A stretch of 6,409 nucleotides of DNA from positions 1-6,409 of the forward strand of contig JACQUE010000042.1 of assembly GCA_016210425.1 (NCBI GenBank). Direction: 5' to 3'. The notes below the pieces were generated by a model. It was not told the DNA's origin. It searched no databases and saw nothing but the letters and a program-made list of their open reading frames with translations. The translations under genes and the position numbers were made by a program. This document shows positions 1 through 5,487 of this stretch, one piece after another. Source of the DNA: Chloroflexota bacterium (lineage in GTDB: Bacteria; Chloroflexota; Dehalococcoidia; JACQUE01). Every line of letters starts with the position of its first letter. Within the stretch, counting starts at the first letter, position 1.

Positions 1-668
1 AGCCCCACCGTGAAGTCCTTGCCGGCGGATGCCTTCATCGCCGCCAGGATCTCCCGGGCGAAGCGCGTTCGATTCTCCAGACTGCCCCCATACTGGTCGG
101 TGCGCTTGTTGTGGATAGGAGAGAAGAATATCTCCGGCATGCACTCGTGGGAGCCATGCAGCTCCACGCCGTCCGCGCCTGCCTCACGGAAGCGCTGGGC
201 GGCCTTGGCGAAGATCTGAACCATCTCCTGGATCTCCTCAACCTCCATCTCGTGGGGGATGTCGTCGGAGGAGCGAGCCCGGGGTTCAGACGATGGTCCG
301 AAGTCGGTGGTAATGAAGGTGAGCTGCATGACCGCCACGGACCCGTACTGGTGGATGGCGTCGAAGAAGCGCTTCATACGCTCGTTGAAGTCCGGCCTGT
401 CCCAGAGGCCCTGCATAGTCGCCCGTCCTGTGGCTACCCAGCGCGCGCTACTGCCGAGCCGCTTCGGCATGCCCACCATCCAGGTCTGGTTGCCGATCCA
501 GCCCACACCGCTCCGCGCCTTCTGGGCGTGATAGGCGATGAAGCCGTCGTCCGGCAGGCCGTCTAATCGACCGATGGTGATGAGATGCGTGGTCTCGGCG
601 ATGCGGTTGGGCACCGTCATGCTGCCCACTTTGATGGGACTGAAAAGGCGAGAGAACTGCTCAGGCAT
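1..668 (-). CDS. Old-yellow-enzyme family NADH:flavin oxidoreductase, partial (C-terminal part outside window)
   Basis: The minus strand reads 222 codons from ATG at 668 without a stop to the window edge. This is the N-terminal half or more of an FMN-binding TIM-barrel ene-reductase of the OYE / 2,4-dienoyl-CoA reductase / trimethylamine dehydrogenase type. Visible family features are the N-terminal 'LFSPIKVGSMTVPNRI' (residues 8-23), 'HEMEVEEIQEMVQIFAKAA' (139-157), the substrate-binding pair H171/H174 in 'GVELHGSH', and 'FSPIHNKRTDQYGGSLENR' (182-200). An AAAGGAGG Shine-Dalgarno (675-682, minus) lies 6 nt before the ATG and fixes the start. The usual QLxHxGR loop reads 'QLTFITTDFG' (115-124), so the canonical His there is missing and the substrate cannot be guessed. 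Whether a C-terminal FeS/FAD module follows, as in FadH, cannot be seen. The family call is secure; the specific reaction is not. Confidence 0.93.
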   Translation of the reverse strand, partial: MPEQFSRLFSPIKVGSMTVPNRIAETTHLITIGRLDGLPDDGFIAYHAQKARSGVGWIGNQTWMVGMPKRLGSSARWVATGRATMQGLWDRPDFNERMKRFFDAIHQYGSVAVMQLTFITTDFGPSSEPRARSSDDIPHEMEVEEIQEMVQIFAKAAQRFREAGADGVELHGSHECMPEIFFSPIHNKRTDQYGGSLENRTRFAREILAAMKASAGKDFTVG

Positions 669-1026
669 TTGACTCCTCCTTTAGCAGATATAGGGTTTGC
701 TCCGTCGGGCGGATGTTCAAGCTCACGCCTTGGCGTGCGCCTGAGCTTTCACGGGCGGATTCATCTGTGTGCTTATCTTCGAGGAGACTATCGAGCGTCT
801 CCTTTGCCAGGCAATTGGCAAACGACGGGCTTTTCCAATGTTATGAGGCAGCATTGGCGGAGCAGAAAATCGTCAATAGTTTTCGTGTCAGGAATCTCCA
901 ACATATGCTGCCTTCCAATGACATAGCATGAGGGGCACAGCGGTGCAGATGTTGGAATTAGGATGACTGAGCGGATAATACGAGGAACCCAACTGCCTGT
1001 CAAGTAGTCGGCGCAAAATTTGCACA
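669..1026. other. Intergenic interval rich in inverted repeats, no convincing gene
   Basis: This is the leader of the flavin oxidoreductase (minus) and the upstream region of the integrase remnant (plus). It is visibly less GC-rich than its surroundings. It holds several dyads: AAGCTCA/TGAGCTT (719-725 and 742-748) enclosing CACGCC-TT-GGCGTG (724-737); TTTGCCA/TGGCAAA (803-809 and 816-822); CCAATG/CATTGG (835-840 and 852-857); GAAAA/TTTTC (865-869 and 880-884); and AGGCAGCAT/ATGCTGCCT (846-854 and 905-913). A weak minus-strand promoter for the oxidoreductase could be TTGCCT (814-809), 16 bp, GATAGT (792-787). Open frames across here on either strand gave no family resemblance. Confidence 0.6.
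952..979 (+). promoter_or_regulatory. Candidate sigma70-type promoter for the small ORF and integrase remnant
   Basis: TTGGAA at 952-957 and GATAAT at 974-979 are separated by 16 bp. They match 4/6 and 5/6 of the consensus hexamers. Transcription would start near 986, about 40 nt before the GTG of the small ORF at 1027. This is a visual match only, with no supporting operator or experimental evidence. Confidence 0.35.
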
Positions 1027-1173
1027 GTGGAAAAGAGCGTCCAAGATCAAGTTGAGGCCCTCTCGGGGCTGGTGGACGAGAGTTCCGCGAAGCTCCTAGT
1101 GGAGCAACATCACGCGGAGAAGAGCGAAGAGACAGGCAGCTACGGAGCGCAAGAACACAAGGGAGGACACTGA
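1027..1173 (+). CDS. Possible 48-aa hydrophilic protein upstream of and coupled to the integrase remnant
   Basis: A GTG-initiated frame encodes 48 residues beginning MEKSVQDQVEALSGLVDESS. The protein is charged, has no membrane segment, and its first two thirds look helical; the His/Gly-rich end is EHKGGH. I do not recognise a family. Its TGA stop (1171-1173) shares its A with the ATG of the integrase remnant (TGATG junction), and the GGGAGG serving that ATG lies inside this frame, so the two look translationally coupled. Against it: no clear Shine-Dalgarno precedes GTG 1027, the start could instead be CTG 997, and the frame is short enough to arise by chance. If real, it may be a small accessory protein of the mobile element, such as a regulator, but that is inference from position only. 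Confidence 0.4.
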   Translation: MEKSVQDQVEALSGLVDESSAKLLVEQHHAEKSEETGSYGAQEHKGGH

Positions 1174-1271
1174 TGAGCAGGCGCACCAATAACGAAGGAA
1201 GTACCTACAAGCGGGCAGACGGGCACTGAGCGGGCGCGGTAAGCCTGTCGAACGGCAAACGCGCAGGAAAG
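1173..1271 (+). pseudogene. Tyrosine-recombinase (phage integrase) N-terminal remnant with nonsense codon
   Basis: The first 18 codons from ATG 1173 read MSRRTNNEGSTYKRADGH. This closely matches the start of many tyrosine integrases with an AP2-like arm-binding domain (pattern MSRRxNNEGSIYKRxDGRW). Codon 19 is TGA (1227-1229), exactly where those proteins have Trp, so a TGG>TGA change explains it. The same frame continues as AGAVSLSNGKRAGK to about 1271, which fits the family's next beta strands, and then resemblance stops. The core-binding and catalytic domains (R...HxxR...Y) are absent. A good GGGAGG site (1161-1166) lies 6 nt before the ATG. The remnant points at the 3' end of tRNA-Sec about 80 bp away, the expected place for an integrase of an island inserted in that tRNA gene. 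The family assignment rests on a short stretch, so it is good but not certain. Confidence 0.7.
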
Positions 1272-1292
1272 CCAGAGGGCCTTTCTTATGTC

Positions 1293-1339
1293 CTAGAGGC
1301 GCTCTATCTTACGAACTTGCTAGTGCCAGATGCCTCTAG
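1293..1339. repeat. Bulged hairpin directly beyond the tRNA-Sec 3' end
   Basis: CTAGAGGC (1293-1300) pairs perfectly with GCCTCTAG (1332-1339). The inner ATCT (1306-1309) pairs with AGAT (1328-1331), leaving a 5-nt bulge on the left and an 18-nt loop. On the plus strand it is followed by a TTTTT run at 1346-1350, so it could end transcription coming from the integrase remnant. On the minus strand it would lie in the 3' trailer of tRNA-Sec. It could also belong to a former attachment site. The sequence alone does not separate these. Confidence 0.45.
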
Positions 1340-1351
1340 AAGCCGTTTTTG

Positions 1352-1449
1352 TGGCGGGGGCGCATGGGAGTCGAACCCACCCGGGACAGCGCAGGCCGCC
1401 CCGCAACGGTTTTGAAGACCGCGAGACCCACCGGGGCCCCTCCGCCCCC
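1352..1449 (-). tRNA. selC: tRNA-Sec (UCA anticodon)
   Basis: The minus strand folds into a 98-nt selenocysteine tRNA with encoded CCA (1354-1352) and G discriminator. The acceptor starts GGGGGCG and pairs with CGCCCCC over 7 bp; the eighth position would be G opposite G. The D stem has 6 bp (GGGGCC 1440-1435 with GGTCTC 1428-1423, including G-T pairs), a hallmark of this tRNA. The anticodon arm is GCGGT-CTTCAAA-ACCGT with TCA at 1415-1413. A long GC-rich variable arm follows, then the T arm GTGGG-TTCGACT-CCCAT. It inserts Sec at UGA codons together with SelA, SelB and SelD, none of which is in this window. It lies between the thioredoxin gene and an integrase remnant; selC is a known integration hotspot in enterobacteria. 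Confidence 0.95.
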
Positions 1450-1464
1450 ACTCTAACCAGCAAA

Positions 1465-1486
1465 GACCCCGCCGGGCGGCGGGGCC
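1465..1486 (-). terminator. Hairpin terminator after thioredoxin gene
   Basis: CCCCGCC (1467-1473) and GGCGGGG (1478-1484) form a perfect 7-bp GC stem with a 4-nt loop. One more G-C pair (1465/1486) closes it beyond an A/C mismatch. On the minus strand it lies 22-43 nt past the thioredoxin stop and is followed by TCTTTG, a short and imperfect U-tract. It separates thioredoxin from the downstream tRNA-Sec gene. Confidence 0.6.
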
Positions 1487-1507
1487 TCTTAGCTGCAACT
1501 GTCCGCG

Positions 1508-1834
1508 CTAAGTGAGGGCCTCCTCCAGCTTCTTCTGAAGGTCCCGCTTGGGCCGGAAGCCGATGATCTGACCCACCGGCTGGCCGCCCTTGAATACCAG
1601 CAGTGTGGGTATGCTGTGGATGCCGTACTTGGCCGAGATGTTGGGGTTCTCATCTGTGTTCAACTTGACGAAATCCACACGCCCCGAGTACTCCTCAGCC
1701 AGCTCATCGACTATCGGCGCCACCATGCGACATGGGCCACACCAGGGCGCCCAAAAATCGACCAGGACCGGCCTCGTTGCCTTGACGACTACCTCATCGA
1801 ATGTCTTGTCGTCGACTGGACTTGGCTTACCCAC
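1508..1834 (-). CDS. trxA: Thioredoxin
   Basis: A 108-residue protein, normal for bacterial thioredoxin, which reduces protein disulfides in the cytoplasm with electrons from thioredoxin reductase. The redox centre WCGPC is at residues 31-35, preceded by the buried-Asp motif VDFW (D26). The cis-Pro loop SIPT has Pro76, and the C-terminal helix is RDLQKKLEEAL. I start it at GTG 1834 because AGGAGG (1845-1840) lies 5 nt upstream and the resulting N-terminus (MGKPSPVDDKTFDEVV) fits the family. An in-frame ATG at 1894 would add 20 residues (MFCTIERGPRRG...) that look like leader sequence. It follows plsX after a 108-bp gap containing a candidate promoter, and is followed by a hairpin terminator. 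No signal peptide is seen, so a cytoplasmic role is likely. Confidence 0.95.
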   Translation of the reverse strand: MGKPSPVDDKTFDEVVVKATRPVLVDFWAPWCGPCRMVAPIVDELAEEYSGRVDFVKLNTDENPNISAKYGIHSIPTLLVFKGGQPVGQIIGFRPKRDLQKKLEEALT

Positions 1835-1839
1835 TACGA

Positions 1840-1845
1840 CCTCCT
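1840..1845 (-). promoter_or_regulatory. Ribosome binding site that sets the thioredoxin start
   Basis: A perfect AGGAGG on the minus strand ends 5 nt before the GTG at 1834. No comparable site precedes the upstream in-frame ATG at 1894, so the shorter GTG-initiated protein is preferred. Confidence 0.8.
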
Positions 1846-1916
1846 GACGGTGTATTCGGCCCCTTCGCGGACCACGTTCGATAGTGCAAAACAACTACAT
1901 TGCCTTTTCTATTCCC

Positions 1917-1946
1917 ATCCTAGCATACGGCCTCTCACGGGCTCAA
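1917..1946 (-). promoter_or_regulatory. Candidate extended -10 promoter for thioredoxin
   Basis: On the minus strand, TTGAGC (1946-1941) is followed after 18 bp by TAGGAT (1922-1917), with an extended TGC immediately before the -10. The -35 overlaps the last codons of plsX. The transcript would have a leader of about 75 nt. I see no good terminator between plsX and thioredoxin, so read-through from the upstream operon is also possible. Confidence 0.4.
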
Positions 1947-3034
1947 GAAGAAGACTGACCGGCAGAGGCGGCCTCGCCGCCGTCACGCCGACCTCCGCCG
2001 CGACCCCTTCTACGCCGCGGCCGAAAGCGCCGTTCCCTTTTCTCCTCTGAGGGCGCGGGCCCCGCGCCCATAGCCTTGATCAGACCACCCGCCACTGCCC
2101 GCTTAGCCGCGCCAATGGCATTCTTGATGGCGCGGGCATTGCTCCGACCGTGAGCTATGATGACGACTCCGTTGACTCCCAGCAGCGGAGCACCCCCATA
2201 CTGAGAGTAATGCAAGCGGCTGAATATCTCCCGATAGCCCCCCTTCAGCATGAGTCCAGCCAGCCGTCGATGTATCTTGCTCACCAGCATCTCGTTCACA
2301 ATCTCGATGATCATCTCGGCAACGCCCTCGGTGACCTTGATGGCGATGTTGCCCGTGAAGCCATCGGCCACGATGACATCGGCCCTGTCCCTCGCGAGCT
2401 CATTGCCCTCGACGTTGCCAACGAAGTTCAGACCGCTCTCCTTCAGCAGCCGGTGCGCCTCCAGCGTCAGGCGGTTGCCCTTCGTCTCCTCGGTGCCATT
2501 GCTCAGCAGGCCGACCCTCGGCTCGTCCACATCCATCACGCGCTCCATGTAGACGCTGCCCAAGCGCGCAAACTGGAGCAATTGGCCCGGCTCGCAATCT
2601 GTGTTGGCTCCCGCGTCCAGCAGCAGGATCGACCCGGTCGGCACTGGCAGGAGCGTGCCGATGGCCGGCCGGTCGATGTCATTCAGCCTGCCCAAACTGA
2701 ACAGCGACGCAGCAACAACGGCCCCACTGTTGCCCGCCGAGACGAAGGCATCGGCCTCACCATTCCGCAGCAGGTTTATCCCCACCACCAACGACGAGTC
2801 CTGCTTCTGCCGCACGGCAGAGGCTGGGTGCTCGTCCATGTCGATGACCTGGCTGGCATCCACCACCTGGATAGGCAAGCCTTTAGCGCTGGGCCAGTTA
2901 AGCTCGGGCTCGATCTCCTCCCGCTTGCCCACCAGCAGCACTTCCACGCCGTACTCGCGAGCCGCCTCAATGGCGCCACGTATGATCTCCAGCGGCGCCC
3001 GGTCTCCCCCCATCGCGTCCAGTGCGATCTTCAT
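1943..3034 (-). CDS. plsX: Phosphate acyltransferase PlsX with Arg/Gly-rich C-terminal tail
   Basis: PlsX converts acyl-ACP and phosphate to acyl-phosphate, the donor for PlsY in the first step of phospholipid synthesis; it is a peripheral membrane enzyme. The 363 residues carry the family motifs: DAMGGD (6-11), SAGNSGAVVAAS (99-110), RPAIGTLLP (122-130), LLDAGANTDC (138-147), LSNGTEETKGN (177-187), VADGFTGNIAIKVTEG (222-237) and YGGAPLLGVNGVVIIAHG (279-296). The core ends near residue 322. The last ~40 residues are an extra basic tail, with clustered arginines and glycines at 332-353, then an Ala/Ser-rich end; PlsX is usually about 330-345 aa. Its ATG overlaps the methyltransferase stop (ATGA), with only a weak G-rich site upstream, so translation is probably coupled. 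The usual rpmF or fab neighbours are not here. Confidence 0.97.
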   Translation of the reverse strand: MKIALDAMGGDRAPLEIIRGAIEAAREYGVEVLLVGKREEIEPELNWPSAKGLPIQVVDASQVIDMDEHPASAVRQKQDSSLVVGINLLRNGEADAFVSAGNSGAVVAASLFSLGRLNDIDRPAIGTLLPVPTGSILLLDAGANTDCEPGQLLQFARLGSVYMERVMDVDEPRVGLLSNGTEETKGNRLTLEAHRLLKESGLNFVGNVEGNELARDRADVIVADGFTGNIAIKVTEGVAEMIIEIVNEMLVSKIHRRLAGLMLKGGYREIFSRLHYSQYGGAPLLGVNGVVIIAHGRSNARAIKNAIGAAKRAVAGGLIKAMGAGPAPSEEKRERRFRPRRRRGRGGGRRDGGEAASAGQSSS

Positions 3035-3843
3035 TGCGAATCAGAAGTCCCCTTTCGTTGACGTCTGGCCCCTCCAGGGCGCCGTCCGGACCCGGCACGC
3101 CGTGCGACCACGATCATCCTCTCACTCTCCCCCCGGAACTCCTCCAGCTCATACGAGCCATATACAGCCTCCAGCGCGAAACCGCATCGCTCAAGGAGCA
3201 GCTCCATCTCGGGAAGGCCGGCGTAGCACAGCGGAAAGGAGGTGACCGTGCGGCGAACGACCCCTTCGCCATCCACCTCGTCGTAGACGAAGGTCACGTC
3301 CTGTATCTGGAGCCCGCTGTCTGACGCGATACTCACCATCTTCAGCACCGTGTTGCCCGTCGCCGGGTCCACACGCACCCAGTCCAGCACTACAACCTTG
3401 TCCTCCTGCGCCAGCCGCGCCGGGTCTGGGTTCTGCAGGTCCATCACCAGCAGACCGTCCCGCTCTAGGTGGGAGTGGACGGACTCCAGGCAGCGGATGC
3501 GGTCCTGGGTGGTCGCCAGGTGCATGAAGGTATTGACAGCGAAGAAGGCCAGGGCGAAACGCTCGTCAAGGTGGAAGTCGCGCATGTCCGCCTGCGCGAG
3601 GTGCAGCCGCATCCTCGGCTCCACCTTGCCTCCGGCGATGCCCAGCATGACCGGCGATGAGTCGATGCCGGTGACGGCGAAGCCGGCTTTCGCCAGGGCC
3701 ACCGCCACGCGCCCTGTGCCGACGCCCAACTCCAGCACGGGCGAGCCCGTGCGCCCGGCGAGGTTCAGATAGAGGTCGAGGTCATCGGTGTAGTCACCGT
3801 AATCCAGGTCGTAGAAACGGGCGATGCGCTCCAGCTCCTGCAT
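3031..3843 (-). CDS. Class I SAM-dependent methyltransferase
   Basis: A 270-residue protein with a Rossmann-type SAM-binding fold. Motif I is VLELGVGTGRVAVALAKAG (36-54), the acidic ribose-binding residue is in VTGIDSS (D61), motif II is AQADMRDF (83-90), and the post-motif strand is FALAFFAVNTFMHL (96-109). The second half (about 150-245) is a beta-rich extension ending in a family-like 'GSYELEEFRGESERMIVVARR', as in many small-molecule methyltransferases of the Methyltransf_25 type. Residues 247-265 form a basic Arg/Gly-rich tail. The substrate is unknown. It begins 4 nt after the M20 amidohydrolase stop and ends overlapping the plsX ATG by 4 nt, so it is an internal gene of a compact operon. 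The first residues, MQELERIARFYDLDYGDYTDD, fit this group and support the start. Confidence 0.9.
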   Translation of the reverse strand: MQELERIARFYDLDYGDYTDDLDLYLNLAGRTGSPVLELGVGTGRVAVALAKAGFAVTGIDSSPVMLGIAGGKVEPRMRLHLAQADMRDFHLDERFALAFFAVNTFMHLATTQDRIRCLESVHSHLERDGLLVMDLQNPDPARLAQEDKVVVLDWVRVDPATGNTVLKMVSIASDSGLQIQDVTFVYDEVDGEGVVRRTVTSFPLCYAGLPEMELLLERCGFALEAVYGSYELEEFRGESERMIVVARRAGSGRRPGGARRQRKGTSDSQ

Positions 3844-3847
3844 CCGC

Positions 3848-5032
3848 CTAGCCTTCGGCCTCGCCCCGCCTGAGGAACTCCTCCTTGGCCCGCGCCAGGT
3901 TCTCCGGAATGGCGAGGAGGTCGATGGCGGTCATGGCCAAGGCCTTGGCACCGATGGCCATGCCGCGATGCGCTTCCTCCGATGCCGCCGCCTTCTCGAA
4001 CTCCGGCGAGTGGGCGGATACGCCCAGCGGCGCGATGGCCAGCGACGGATGGATCGCCGGCATGATGACGCTCACGTTTCCCATGTCGGTGCTGCCGAGG
4101 CCACGGTCGTTGCGCGGAGCGTATATCCTGCGACCCAGCGACTCCATGTTCGCGCCGTACAACCCGGCGATAGTCAGGTTGGTGCGCAGCGCCGCGTAGC
4201 GCCCTTCCGCCCATTTGTACTCGAGGCGCGCGCCCGTAGCGGTGGCGGCCCCGGTGAAGCAAGCCAACACGCGCTCCCGCAGCGTCTCCAGGTAGTCATC
4301 GTCCTCGGCACGGACGAGGAAGCTGCCCGCCGCGTGTGCCGGCACGATGTTGGCCGCTTCGCCGCCATCCGTGATGACGCCGTGGATGCGGGCGCGGTCC
4401 TTGATGTGCTGGCGCAACGAGTTGATGGCATTGAACGACATGATCAGGGCTTCGAGAGCGTTGATGCCGTCCTCGGGCCGCGCCGCTGCATGGGCGGCCC
4501 GTCCGAAGAACTCCACGTCGAGGCCCACCAGGGCGAGGGCGCTGGTTATGGCGGTGTCGCGGACGCCCGGGTGCACCATCAAGGCCGCATCTATGCCGGC
4601 GAAGCCTCCGCGCTTCACCATGAACGATTTGCCGCCGATGATCTCCTCGGCTGGCGTGCCCATGACCACGATCGTGCCGCCCGTCTTGCCCAGGACCGCC
4701 TTCATGGCGACCGCCGCGCCTAGAGCAGCCGTGGCGATGATGTTGTGGCCACAGGCGTGGCCCAGCTTGGGCAGGGCGTCGTACTCAGCCATGAATGCTA
4801 CGGTTGGCCCCTTGGTGCCGCAGGCGGCACGGAAGGCGGTGGGAAGCTGGCAGATGCCCCGCTCCAACTGGAAGCCGCGCTCCTCCAAATACTCCGTCAG
4901 CCACTGCGCTGCCTTGACCTCGTTGAGCCCCAACTCCGGATTATCATGGATGCGCAGGCTCAGCTCCGTGAGCTCCGCCCGTTGCGCGTCCACCTCGCCC
5001 TTAACCGTCTCTTTAAGCTCCTTAATATTCAC
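3848..5032 (-). CDS. M20 family (AbgB / PM20D2-like) metal-dependent amidohydrolase
   Basis: A 394-residue cytoplasmic zinc- or manganese-dependent hydrolase that cleaves N-acyl or dipeptide amide bonds. Metal-site and active-site motifs are visible: YDALPKLGHACGHN (84-97, with C94 and H96), GTPAEE (125-130, E129/E130), H154 in MVHPG, and H341 in SAHSPEF. A dimerisation insert spans about 168-285, including GRAAHAAARPEDGINAL (177-193). The STDMGNVS segment (314-321) resembles the STDVGDVS of the p-aminobenzoyl-glutamate hydrolase subunit AbgB and of PM20D2 dipeptidases, which makes that subgroup the best guess. The substrate is not known. The start is GTG 5032, with AAGGAG about 11 nt upstream; it lies inside the end of the membrane-protein gene (11-nt overlap). 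The methyltransferase follows after 4 nt. Confidence 0.92.
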   Translation of the reverse strand: MNIKELKETVKGEVDAQRAELTELSLRIHDNPELGLNEVKAAQWLTEYLEERGFQLERGICQLPTAFRAACGTKGPTVAFMAEYDALPKLGHACGHNIIATAALGAAVAMKAVLGKTGGTIVVMGTPAEEIIGGKSFMVKRGGFAGIDAALMVHPGVRDTAITSALALVGLDVEFFGRAAHAAARPEDGINALEALIMSFNAINSLRQHIKDRARIHGVITDGGEAANIVPAHAAGSFLVRAEDDDYLETLRERVLACFTGAATATGARLEYKWAEGRYAALRTNLTIAGLYGANMESLGRRIYAPRNDRGLGSTDMGNVSVIMPAIHPSLAIAPLGVSAHSPEFEKAAASEEAHRGMAIGAKALAMTAIDLLAIPENLARAKEEFLRRGEAEG

Positions 5033-5420
5033 GGTCCGATGCTCTCCTTCGTTCCTTTGCCCCGTGCGGCAATAGGAGTAGCTCGATCAGGCCCACGAGG
5101 GCCAGCATGATGAGCAGGGCCGCCCAGCTAAAGATGTGCATGCTCTGCAGCAGCGCCGCCGCCGTCACGGCCAATGCCGGGGGCGCCCCCTGCAAGATCG
5201 CCCGCCTCAGATCGCCCTGCCAGCGCCGCCAGGCGTAGGCGCTGTAGCCGAGGGCGTAGAAAAGCAGGACGCTCAGGCAGAACAGCGCCGCGAAAAGCAG
5301 GATGAAGAAGGCTGTCCGGTCGACGATGGCGTCAGGCGTACGCAGGACGACCATCGCTCCCAGCCCGACCCAGCTTGCGACCATACCCAGGAAAAGGAGG
5401 GCCAGCCAGACTTTCTTCAT
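5022..5420 (-). CDS. Small four-helix membrane protein of unknown function
   Basis: A 132-residue hydrophobic protein with probable membrane segments at about 5-26, 37-63, 80-93 and 97-117. A basic cytoplasmic-type loop (AWRRWQGDLRRAI, 63-75) lies between the second and third, and the C-terminus is charged (KERRRASDREY). I choose ATG 5420 over an ATG at 5471: the added 17 residues look non-coding, the protein then starts directly with a Lys-Lys-hydrophobic helix, and GGGGAG lies about 8 nt upstream. The 'LRRAILQG ... LLQSMHIFSW ... LIELLLL' pattern recalls uncharacterised small 4-TM proteins of Chloroflexota and candidate phyla, but this is from memory. It is the first gene of the operon and overlaps the amidohydrolase by 11 nt. 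No catalytic motif is seen. Confidence 0.75.
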   Translation of the reverse strand: MKKVWLALLFLGMVASWVGLGAMVVLRTPDAIVDRTAFFILLFAALFCLSVLLFYALGYSAYAWRRWQGDLRRAILQGAPPALAVTAAALLQSMHIFSWAALLIMLALVGLIELLLLPHGAKERRRASDREY

Positions 5421-5439
5421 CCCAGGCGCTCCCCGCGAG

Positions 5440-5453
5440 TATAATCGATTATA
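5440..5453. promoter_or_regulatory. TATAATCGATTATA palindrome, possible -10/operator of the minus-strand operon
   Basis: A perfect 14-bp palindrome lies 20-33 bp upstream of the membrane-protein ATG. On the minus strand it contains TATAAT (5453-5448) and, extending one side, TATACT (5443-5438), either of which could be a -10 hexamer. No clear -35 sits at the proper distance (TTGCCT at 5470-5465 is too close to one and too far from the other). The symmetry also fits a repressor half-site pair. The role is inferred. Confidence 0.35.
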
Positions 5454-5487
5454 ACTTGGCGGCAGAGGCAATATCTATAGGCGATAC

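Noticed and set aside
111..566. 151-codon plus-strand frame at the left end
   Set aside because: Shadow antisense to the flavin oxidoreductase, which has clear family motifs on the minus strand.
788..1189. 133-codon minus-strand frame in the otherwise gene-poor interval
   Set aside because: No family resemblance, cysteine- and arginine-rich erratic composition, and it runs antisense across the integrase start and the 48-aa frame. I cannot exclude it, but nothing supports it.
1227..1229. TGA in the integrase frame as a selenocysteine codon, given tRNA-Sec nearby
   Set aside because: The family has Trp at this position, one base change from TGA, and no enzyme of this family uses Sec. Only a weak GCGCG/CGCGC pairing follows, not a convincing SECIS hairpin, and the frame loses similarity soon after.
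1352..1380. Second attachment site (direct repeat of the tRNA 3' end) elsewhere in the window
   Set aside because: I scanned 669-1351 for the GGCGGGGGCGCATGGGAG word and saw no copy; any partner site lies outside or has been lost.
2150..3061. 303-codon open frame on the plus strand
   Set aside because: It lies antisense to plsX, whose motifs are unmistakable. The protein is low-quality (Arg, Gln, His-rich) with no family pattern.
3824..4723. 299-codon open frame on the plus strand
   Set aside because: It is a high-GC shadow antisense to the M20 amidohydrolase; no recognisable domain.
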